NCBI GenBank assembly: GCA_024691765.1
Contig: JAILNI010000041.1
Span: forward strand, 1 to 64,000
Source of the DNA: Bacteroidales bacterium
Lineage (GTDB): Bacteria > Bacteroidota > Bacteroidia > Bacteroidales > UBA932
Direction: 5' to 3'
DNA length: 64,000 nt
Shown: one piece after another, positions 17,641 through 25,232 of the stretch
How the letters are laid out: each line of letters starts with the position of its first letter
Numbering within the stretch: the stretch's first letter is position 1
Notes under the pieces: generated by a model
Told to the model about the DNA's origin: nothing
The model's input: the letters and a program-made list of their open reading frames with translations, nothing else
Database searches by the model: none
Program-made: the position numbers and the translations under genes

Positions 17641-19086
17641 ATGAAAAAGTATCTTTACATCTTGTTCCTTATGGTTCTGGCACTTTCCTCTTGCGGAAAG
17701 ATGCTGGACGGCATTTCACCGAAGGGAGCCATCACCACAGACAAACTCAGCGATTCCGATATCGCCCTGCTGTCGAACGGAGTGATGCACCAGTTCGAAG
17801 CCATTGTGAGCAACCTCTGGTTCGAAGGGGATTATCTTGCCGAAAACTACGCGGCGGGCCCGGGCTTCAGTTTCAGCGACACCCATGCTGAAACGCAGTC
17901 CGCAGCGTCCTCCACCGCGCTTTCCCGCTGGCAGTACTGCTACGGCAAGCTCCAGTATGCCAACCTGCTGATAGATGCCGCAAAGAAGGGCGTTTCGGCC
18001 GATGCCAAGGAGGCTCTCGGCGTGGGCTACTTCTTCCGCGCGTACATATATTACAATCTGGTCACCCGCTACGGAGGAGTTCCGATTATCGATGCCCCCA
18101 CCAACCTGGACGCTTCGGTGACTCGCGCCTCCGAGGCAGCCACATGGAAATTCATAGAGGACGACCTTGACAGGGCTGACGCAATGTTCACCTCGGCAGG
18201 CACACAGTTCAGTTCGTTTGCGTACGTGTCGCCCGAAGCAGTGGCCATGCTCAGGGCCAGGGTTTTCCTGTGGGAAGGGAAGTACGCTCAGACCGTTACG
18301 GAAGCGGGCAAGGTTATCGGCAGTGCCGCTCTGAGTCTCAGCGACAACGCCGCTGACTGGGCGAAAATGTTCGTGAACGGCAGCGCTTCGAAGGAACTTG
18401 TATTCGCCCCCGTGAACGTGCGTTCAACCGATTACATACGTCTCTTCGAAAAAGTCAACGATACGGACGGCAGTTGGAACTATTCCCCTGTACCTGCACT
18501 TTTTGCGGGCCTCTTTGCCGACAAGGCAGTTGCGGCGGACGATTTTCGCAAGGCTCCTACCTTCGGCGAGGATGCCAACCGCGTAATCAAGTTCCCCAAC
18601 GGTCAGGGCGGGCAGTTCGTCGCGAACCCGGCACCGTCGGAATCGCCGCTGCCTGTTTTCCGCGTGGCGGACGCATATTTCATGAAAGCGGAGGCCCAGT
18701 GGCTCGGCGGCAGTGTGGATGACGCCCTGCTGACCATGAAAGCCCTCATGGAGAAGCGTTACGCTACCGTGGCCCTTCCCGCAACGATGTCCGACAGCGA
18801 CTTCGAAACCCTTCTTCTGGATGAACTGCAGAGGGAGTTCTATGCGGAAGGCCGCCGCTGGTTCGACATCAAGCGCCTGGCCATAAGGCATCACGGTTAT
18901 GTAAGTGCAACAGATTATTCAGGCGGGGATTTCACCACCTGGATAAAGACGGTTTACCCGGGGAATGACAGTTATGCCATTGACGGTTGGAACGACCGTC
19001 ATCAGCTCATGTACTGGCCCATCCCCCAGGCCGAGCGCGACAAGTCGTACGGCGCACTTGCCCAGAATCCCGGTTATGAACAATAA
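17641..19086 (+). CDS. susD-like: SusD/RagB-family surface lipoprotein (first)
   Basis: 481 aa from ATG 17641, preferred over 17629 because the signal peptide then starts MKKYLYILFLM and ends in lipobox ALSSC. TPR-like helices dominate, with the family's C-terminal FYAEGRRWFDIKRLAI and the closing YWPIPQAERDKS followed by NPGY. It forms the lid of the SusC barrel and binds ligand outside the cell. It is somewhat short for SusD (usually 480-600). Partner of the preceding SusC by position. Confidence 0.94.
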   Translation: MKKYLYILFLMVLALSSCGKMLDGISPKGAITTDKLSDSDIALLSNGVMHQFEAIVSNLWFEGDYLAENYAAGPGFSFSDTHAETQSAASSTALSRWQYCYGKLQYANLLIDAAKKGVSADAKEALGVGYFFRAYIYYNLVTRYGGVPIIDAPTNLDASVTRASEAATWKFIEDDLDRADAMFTSAGTQFSSFAYVSPEAVAMLRARVFLWEGKYAQTVTEAGKVIGSAALSLSDNAADWAKMFVNGSASKELVFAPVNVRSTDYIRLFEKVNDTDGSWNYSPVPALFAGLFADKAVAADDFRKAPTFGEDANRVIKFPNGQGGQFVANPAPSESPLPVFRVADAYFMKAEAQWLGGSVDDALLTMKALMEKRYATVALPATMSDSDFETLLLDELQREFYAEGRRWFDIKRLAIRHHGYVSATDYSGGDFTTWIKTVYPGNDSYAIDGWNDRHQLMYWPIPQAERDKSYGALAQNPGYEQ

Positions 19087-19098
19087 ACAATAAACAAT

Positions 19099-20754
19099 AT
19101 GAAAAAGCTTTTAGTCATCATTGCAGCCCTTCTGCCTTTCCTGTGCGGCTGCAACAAGAATTCCGAAGGCGACGGCACGCCTCTCAACGTAAATGTGAGC
19201 GTTTCTCCTGAAATGATATATGCCGGTGATGCGGTGTCGTTCGAGGCGGTAGTCAGCGGAGGTAAGAAGCCCTACAGCTATGAGTGGACGATACGCGGCG
19301 AAGTCCAGGCCCATAAGGAGGCGTCTATGGTTTATACTTTCCAGACCAACGGAAGCGAAATAGTGCTTTTGAAGGTTTCCGATGCCGCCGGAGCAAGCGC
19401 GCAAAAGCGCAAGGTGGTAGTCATCAACGCAGCCAAGATACCTGAAACAGGTGAACTGACGCTCAACTGGGTAGGACGCATGGGAGGATACAACTCGCAG
19501 TCCTCGGCTGCGATAGCTCCCGACGGGTCCATTTACACCACCTGCCGCGACAATAACCTTTACAAATGGTCGTCATCCGGTGAATCCGTATGGGTGAAAC
19601 AGATATTCAAGCCTACCGCGAAATCGACCAGCGTGACATACGGAACGCCTTCTATCGACACCGACGGCACCGTATTTATCGGAGGCGGTGACGGCAAGAG
19701 CGATACGGCTGGCGACGGCACTCTCAAGGCCTTCAATCCGGACGGAAGCGTAAAATGGAGCTTCAGCGAATGGTGGGCTTCCAGCGGAACACCCATGCCT
19801 ACATGCCAGGGTGTCATTGCCGCCATCGACGGAGACAACATTTATTACGGGCACACCGGAACCAACGGAATCGTGGCCTCTATTAATAAGGCTACCGGAG
19901 CCCGCAACGGCTTTGCCGCCCCTGCCGGCGGCGCCCGAAGCGGTATCGCCATCTCGAAGGCCGGAACGATCCACTGGTACGGAGGACAGTTCGGCCTGTT
20001 CGGCATAGACAAGAGTTCGCTCGATGGCGGCGGAGCCGACAAACAGAACCATAAATGGCGCGTCTTCGGCGACAGCGGCAGTGCGGAATATGCCACCACC
20101 AACGCGCTCGGCCAGCTGGCCTGCCTTACGGTTGGCGGAACTCCCTGCGTCGCAGGCATAGCGACTGACGGTAAGGGAACAAAGGTATACGTAGCCAAGG
20201 CCTCCAGCGGTGAAATTGTGAGTACATGCTACATCGACGACAGCGATGCGCAGGACCAGGGAGGCGTAGTGGTGGACAAGAACGGCAACCTCGTAGCCGG
20301 CCTCAACTATACTCTCGGTCAGGATAACGGCGGCGTTATCTTCATTGATCCTTCCGACGGCAAGGTGGTATGTCGTTTCCGCACTCAGGAGAAGCTTTCA
20401 GGCTCTCCCGCAGTCGACAAAGCAGGCAACATACACTTCGGTACGGAATCGGGTTTCTACTATGTTGTCAAGCCGGACGGCGACAACTGCCAGCTGCTTG
20501 TCAAGCGCAACCTGGCGAAAATGGTGGTTGAGGACAGCCGTTATGCGGAATCCTTCTCCAAGTTGTACACTGCAAAGATCTGGTGCTCGGTAGTCATAGC
20601 AGACGACGGACGCATGTACATCTGCTTCACCGACGACGACTCCCGTGCTTTCGGCGGCGTTGCCTGCCTGAGCTATGCGGGATGCGAAGGCCCGGCGGAA
20701 TCCGAATGGCCCATGATGGGGCATGACTGCCGCCACACCGGAAAACAAATCTAA
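19099..20754 (+). CDS. PKD-domain and PQQ-like beta-propeller lipoprotein
   Basis: 551 aa. Lipobox FLCGC at about residue 18, then an Ig/PKD-like domain (about 30-115: GDAVSFEAVVSGGKKPYSYEW). The rest is an eight-bladed-type propeller of PQQ-like repeats (e.g. AIAPDGSIYTTCRDNNLYKW, SPAVDKAGNIHFGTESG), closing with WPMMGHDCRHTG as in PQQ-like repeat proteins. No enzymatic signature is visible, so ligand binding or scaffolding on the surface is the likely role. It sits 12 bp from susD and 12 bp before a GDPD gene. The propeller-GDPD order is repeated immediately downstream, which suggests the two proteins work as a pair. Confidence 0.82.
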   Translation: MKKLLVIIAALLPFLCGCNKNSEGDGTPLNVNVSVSPEMIYAGDAVSFEAVVSGGKKPYSYEWTIRGEVQAHKEASMVYTFQTNGSEIVLLKVSDAAGASAQKRKVVVINAAKIPETGELTLNWVGRMGGYNSQSSAAIAPDGSIYTTCRDNNLYKWSSSGESVWVKQIFKPTAKSTSVTYGTPSIDTDGTVFIGGGDGKSDTAGDGTLKAFNPDGSVKWSFSEWWASSGTPMPTCQGVIAAIDGDNIYYGHTGTNGIVASINKATGARNGFAAPAGGARSGIAISKAGTIHWYGGQFGLFGIDKSSLDGGGADKQNHKWRVFGDSGSAEYATTNALGQLACLTVGGTPCVAGIATDGKGTKVYVAKASSGEIVSTCYIDDSDAQDQGGVVVDKNGNLVAGLNYTLGQDNGGVIFIDPSDGKVVCRFRTQEKLSGSPAVDKAGNIHFGTESGFYYVVKPDGDNCQLLVKRNLAKMVVEDSRYAESFSKLYTAKIWCSVVIADDGRMYICFTDDDSRAFGGVACLSYAGCEGPAESEWPMMGHDCRHTGKQI

Positions 20755-20766
20755 ACTTATGTTGTC

Positions 20767-21819
20767 ATGAAAAAGCTTTTCGCTTTTTTAGTCGTCGCGC
20801 TTTGTCTGTTCGCTCCTTCATGCAACACTCAGGAGAACGAAGGCGGGAATAATGGTAAGGACAATCCTACCGTACCAGATGTGCCGGAAGACACGCCGTC
20901 GGCTGCGAACACGACCCTTCTCACACTTCTGAAGGAGAAAATCGCGGAGTATAACCAGGATGCCACGGTTCCGACCAGCCACGTCTTCATCTGCGCCCAC
21001 AGGGCGAACACTTACGAGGCTTACCTGAACTCCATTCCGGAGAACTCGATTCCCAATATCGAGATGGCGATTGCCAAGGGTGCTGACATGGTGGAGCTGG
21101 ACGTGCGTCCCAGCAAGGACGGCACCCTGTACCTCATGCACGACGAGACCGTGAATGCCACCACAAACGGTAAGGGAAGCATTGAAACCCTGACCGACGA
21201 ATACATCAACGGTCTTGAAATGAAGGCCCGGGGCGCGTCTACCTATTATAAGGTCGACGGGCAGCCGGTGCGTGTGCCAACCCTGGAGCAGGCTCTTGCG
21301 GCATGCAAGGGGAAGATTTATGTGAATCTCGACCTTTCGGGCAAGAACTGCTCCCCGTCAGGGGTTGTACGGGCAATCATGAACACAGGAACCGTAGACC
21401 AGGTGATGATTTACGGAGCGAACGGGGCCAGCGAGCAGAAGGAGTACATTACCAAGGGTTACGAGCGCTGCGGCAGCTGGCTTGCCATTCACCCGTACAT
21501 CAGCTCTCCTGACAACATAAAGAACTATGCAACAGGTTATTACGACTGTGCGAAGCTGTTCCAGTATAACTATGATGTCTATTATAACAATACAATAGAC
21601 AAGTTCGGAAGCAAATGCCATGAGGCCGGAGGACTGTCCTATTCGAACAGCCTTGATTACGACAAACAACTGCGGGACTGGTATAACAACTATTACAAAA
21701 AGGGCATCGAGGGCAGTTGTACGGTTCTCGACCGCTTCATAGCTTCCGGCTCCGACTTCGTACAGACCGACCACGTGGAAATAGCGAATTTGTATTTGAA
21801 ATCCAAAGGTTTAAGATAG
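20767..21819 (+). CDS. Glycerophosphodiester phosphodiesterase lipoprotein (GDPD 1)
   Basis: 350 aa; lipobox APSC near residue 19, so anchored in a membrane and probably exported. The GDPD TIM barrel covers about residues 70-345 and cleaves glycerophosphodiesters to glycerol-3-phosphate (or a related product) plus alcohol. Expected active-site residues are present: His78-Arg79, Glu92 (PENS), Glu110 and Asp112 (ELDV), His125 (MHD). One departure: the usual HRG is HRA. A known non-enzymatic alternative for the fold is unlikely because both catalytic histidines are kept. Placed between two propeller genes. Specificity could be phospholipid headgroups, teichoic-acid-like polymers or other phosphodiesters. 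Confidence 0.9.
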   Translation: MKKLFAFLVVALCLFAPSCNTQENEGGNNGKDNPTVPDVPEDTPSAANTTLLTLLKEKIAEYNQDATVPTSHVFICAHRANTYEAYLNSIPENSIPNIEMAIAKGADMVELDVRPSKDGTLYLMHDETVNATTNGKGSIETLTDEYINGLEMKARGASTYYKVDGQPVRVPTLEQALAACKGKIYVNLDLSGKNCSPSGVVRAIMNTGTVDQVMIYGANGASEQKEYITKGYERCGSWLAIHPYISSPDNIKNYATGYYDCAKLFQYNYDVYYNNTIDKFGSKCHEAGGLSYSNSLDYDKQLRDWYNNYYKKGIEGSCTVLDRFIASGSDFVQTDHVEIANLYLKSKGLR

Positions 21820-21820
21820 C

Positions 21821-24007
21821 ATGAAAAGACTGGTAATACTGGCATTGGCGATGCTGGCCGTTGCGGTTTCCTGCAAAAAGCAGTCGGAGAAAGAAAAGGA
21901 TAATCAAAACGGACAGGCAGAATCAGGCGTAACCCTGCAGCTCTGGGCCCGCACTCCCGCGGATTTGGTTTGGCACAATGGGGACGCCATAGGCCTGTAT
22001 ACTTCCGACGATTTCAATTCCCGTTTCGAGCTGGATTATCTTGAGGCAGGCAAGGAGGATCGCGCCCGTTTCAATGGAAAGATTACCCGGGACGCTGCCG
22101 TTTTCGGCGCGTATTTCCCATTTGACACGGATGCGGGAGAGCGCCTTGACGCATTGCGCCTAAGCATACCTGAAGGTGTGAAATACGGAGACGAGCCCGC
22201 CCGTTTTGATTTGGCATCCTATCAGGACGGTGAAGCTATAGCTTTCACTTTTGTGCCGAAGCTGGCAACGGTAAAGCTTGTTTTCGACAAGGTTTCAGGC
22301 ACTCCGATTGACGGCATTGATCTTAAAGACATAACCATCACGGGTCAGCGGAACATGGTGGGCCTGTATTCGGCTAACCTGATTCAGCCTTCCCAGATGC
22401 TCTCGGCACTGAACGGAAGCAACGTGCTTTCTTTCGACATGAACGGCCAGACGATGACGGAAGGCCTTGAAGTCAAAGCGTCGATAGCTGCGATGTGGAA
22501 GGGAGGAGACAAGATAAGCGTTTCGCTCAACGAAGGAGAGTACACAACTGAACTGACTCTGGCAAATTCCATCGGAGAGGGCGAAGAGCTGGAACTCACC
22601 GTGAGCGCTACCGTTTTCAATCCGGTGATCACACTCGACTGGGTGAGTCCGGCGCTTGGATTGAAGTCCGCTGAAGCTTCGGAAATGCGTAGCAATTACC
22701 CGGCTGTGGATGATGCCGGCAATGTATACGTCCAGATCTCCAAGGGCGATGCCAAGCTCTATAAACTGAAGCCGGCCGACGGTTCCGTCGCGTGGTCTGT
22801 CGATATGGGTTACACGCCCGAGAACAACGCTTCGCCTTCCTGCGAAGCCGACGGCTCCGTGGTTTACGCTCTCGGTGGCTCTTCCGGCAGCGGCCGCGTC
22901 ATGGCCGTCAACGGATCGGACGGATTGGTCAAATGGACCTTCGGCCCGGATAAGTTTTTCGGTAACGGAAGCACACCTGCTCCCAACTTCAACCAGGTGA
23001 CTCCGGCAATTGGCGAAACCTGCATTTATGTCGGCAATGCCGGAACTGCCGGAACCGTGCTTGCCATCGATAAAACCACTGGAGAAAGGGTCGCTTATGT
23101 CTCCGACACGACAGATGGTATCGGAGGGCCTGCTGGCGGTGCTCAGTCAGGTGTGGGCATTACAGCCGGCGGGGAAGTGGCTTGGGTTGCCAATTACGGC
23201 ATCTTTACGGCCGACAAGGCCCTTCTGGATGCTCCTGTGTCGATTCACGACACATACGGAGCATTCGTGCCCTGGGCCCAGCATTTCTATCATGGCTGGC
23301 AGTACAAATCCTCCAGAAGCGGCATTGCCTGTTCAAAGATAGACGGGGTGGACGCTGTCTGGGCGACGGTTATGGAACAGACTACCAGTGGACAATGGAA
23401 CCTGCACGTTATCTGTTCCAAGGTCGAATCCGGAAAGCAGGGAGATTACACCAAGGGTAAGTTCACCCTGGACAAGAAGATAGAGAATGTTACCAACCAG
23501 GATCAGGGAGGCATAGTGATAGGCCCGCAGGGTGAAGCGGTCGTGGCGCTCAAGGGAACTCCGGGATCCATCAAGGGAATAATGCCCAACGGAGATGTAG
23601 CGTATTCGTATACGCTTCCCGGGGGCAAGGATGTGACCGGTGCCTGCGCCGTGGACAACAACGGATTCATACATATCATAGGTGACGAGAGTGGCGGCGC
23701 GGATTATTATGCCATAGTGCGTCCCGACTATGTGAACGGTACGTGCGAGCCTGTAGCTGTGGCAGACCTCAATGTCCTGGTAAAGGGCGTCGACATGGGA
23801 ACCTGCGACAGGGTTCGCGCTTGGACGTCGGTAGTGCTCGGAAAGGATGGCAAGATGTATATCGGGGTCACTGCAAAGGATGAATCGGGCAATACCAAGC
23901 AGGCCCGTGTGATGCGTCTCTCGTTCAAGAGCACCAAGGGGCCGAGTTCCGTTTCTCCATGGCCTCAGAGAGGCGCTGACGCATGTCATTCCGGTAATCA
24001 GAAATAA
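21821..24007 (+). CDS. Fimbrillin-like and PQQ-like propeller lipoprotein
   Basis: 728 aa. Signal peptide with lipobox AVSC, then a charged linker. The N-terminal fimbrillin-like domain (about 35-265) has WHNGDAIGLYTSDD, the same W..GD.I pattern as the two beta-helix proteins. A PQQ-like beta-propeller follows (about 270-720; YPAVDDAGNVYVQISKGDA, AIGETCIYVGNAGTAG), closing WPQRGADACHSG. Adhesion-like and propeller modules in one chain suggest surface ligand capture. It starts 1 bp after GDPD 1 and overlaps GDPD 2 by one base, so the three are translationally coupled. Confidence 0.8.
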   Translation: MKRLVILALAMLAVAVSCKKQSEKEKDNQNGQAESGVTLQLWARTPADLVWHNGDAIGLYTSDDFNSRFELDYLEAGKEDRARFNGKITRDAAVFGAYFPFDTDAGERLDALRLSIPEGVKYGDEPARFDLASYQDGEAIAFTFVPKLATVKLVFDKVSGTPIDGIDLKDITITGQRNMVGLYSANLIQPSQMLSALNGSNVLSFDMNGQTMTEGLEVKASIAAMWKGGDKISVSLNEGEYTTELTLANSIGEGEELELTVSATVFNPVITLDWVSPALGLKSAEASEMRSNYPAVDDAGNVYVQISKGDAKLYKLKPADGSVAWSVDMGYTPENNASPSCEADGSVVYALGGSSGSGRVMAVNGSDGLVKWTFGPDKFFGNGSTPAPNFNQVTPAIGETCIYVGNAGTAGTVLAIDKTTGERVAYVSDTTDGIGGPAGGAQSGVGITAGGEVAWVANYGIFTADKALLDAPVSIHDTYGAFVPWAQHFYHGWQYKSSRSGIACSKIDGVDAVWATVMEQTTSGQWNLHVICSKVESGKQGDYTKGKFTLDKKIENVTNQDQGGIVIGPQGEAVVALKGTPGSIKGIMPNGDVAYSYTLPGGKDVTGACAVDNNGFIHIIGDESGGADYYAIVRPDYVNGTCEPVAVADLNVLVKGVDMGTCDRVRAWTSVVLGKDGKMYIGVTAKDESGNTKQARVMRLSFKSTKGPSSVSPWPQRGADACHSGNQK

Positions 24008-25215
24008 TGAAAAGAATCATATACTGCATGCTCGCAGGACTGGCCGCAATGGTATCCTGCAACAAGAACGAAGGCCCCGAACTGGACCTCAAGCCCTCGG
24101 TAATCTGCCACCAGGCGATTTCGGGGACTGCAATGAACGGAGAAAAGATAGTCGTGAGTGCGTCCAATATTTCCTCATCCACGGAGGTGACGGTTAAATT
24201 CGGCAAGGAGCAGACCCTTACCCGCAAGGGAGCGGGAACCATCTCCTATGCTTTCGAAAAGCCCGGATCCAAGACCATTACCGTTACCATGAGCCCGGAG
24301 GAGGTGGAGAAGCAGACCTTCAAGGTGTACATAGAGAAACTGGACGCCCTTCAGGTGCTTGCGCAGAAACTCAAGGCCAATCCCAATCTCTGCCTGACGA
24401 TGGCCCACCGTGGTAATTCCTCCGACTGGAGCATACCCGAAAACTCGCTGGGAGCCATCGAGAAATGCGTGGCGGACAAAGTGGACATCATGGAGACGGA
24501 CCTCTATACCACCAAGGACGGTGTGCTGGTTGTGTCTCACGACGCGTCCCTGAACCGCGAGACCGACGGAAGCGGAAACATCAGCTCAAAGACCCTTTCC
24601 CAGATAAAAAGCCTGCACCTCAAGGACCGCAACGGGAATGTCACGGACTACCAGATGCTCACCTTCGACGAGTTGCTTGATGCCTGCAAGGGACGCATCT
24701 ACGTCAACGTGGACATAGGAGACCGTGATGCCGATATCCCGACGGTTGTGACCATGATAGAGAAAAAGGGTATGACAGAGCAGGTACTTGTTTACTGCAA
24801 CGACAAGACCAAGATCCAGGCTGCTTTCAAGACCAACCCGAACTGCAACGTTTATTCCCCTACGGGAGGCAGTTCGACCAGTCTTGTCGAGGCCGGCCTG
24901 CCGGGAAACATCTATTTTACGCAGTGCACGTGGAACCCGACTACCGCGGAGGCTTCGAGGACAGGAAAGGTGGACTCCGGCAAACAGCCTACTTCCGCAA
25001 GCGCAGTCGCCACTGCCGTTGCAAACGGTACCATCATTACGGTGAACGCCATCTATACCCTCAACACTGCACAGTTCTGGCCTAAAGATTTCAAGCGGGA
25101 GCAGGTGGTTGACATCTTCAAGACCTTCCCCGCCACGCAGTGCCTGCACGTGGACACCCCTGCGGAAGCCCGCAACGCCCTGTTGGCTGAAGGGTATGCA
25201 TTGTTGAATAACTAA
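24007..25215 (+). CDS. Glycerophosphodiester phosphodiesterase lipoprotein (GDPD 2)
   Basis: 402 aa, overlapping the previous stop by one base (TAATG). Lipobox AMVSC at residue 18. Residues about 25-110 form an Ig-like beta domain absent from GDPD 1. The GDPD barrel runs about 125-400 with His134-Arg135-Gly, Glu145 (PENS), Glu163 and Asp165 (METD), and His178 (SHD). All canonical residues are kept, including HRG. The low similarity to GDPD 1 outside the motifs suggests different phosphodiester substrates rather than recent duplication. Confidence 0.91.
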   Translation: MKRIIYCMLAGLAAMVSCNKNEGPELDLKPSVICHQAISGTAMNGEKIVVSASNISSSTEVTVKFGKEQTLTRKGAGTISYAFEKPGSKTITVTMSPEEVEKQTFKVYIEKLDALQVLAQKLKANPNLCLTMAHRGNSSDWSIPENSLGAIEKCVADKVDIMETDLYTTKDGVLVVSHDASLNRETDGSGNISSKTLSQIKSLHLKDRNGNVTDYQMLTFDELLDACKGRIYVNVDIGDRDADIPTVVTMIEKKGMTEQVLVYCNDKTKIQAAFKTNPNCNVYSPTGGSSTSLVEAGLPGNIYFTQCTWNPTTAEASRTGKVDSGKQPTSASAVATAVANGTIITVNAIYTLNTAQFWPKDFKREQVVDIFKTFPATQCLHVDTPAEARNALLAEGYALLNN

Positions 25216-25232
25216 CTAAATATCTTATAACT

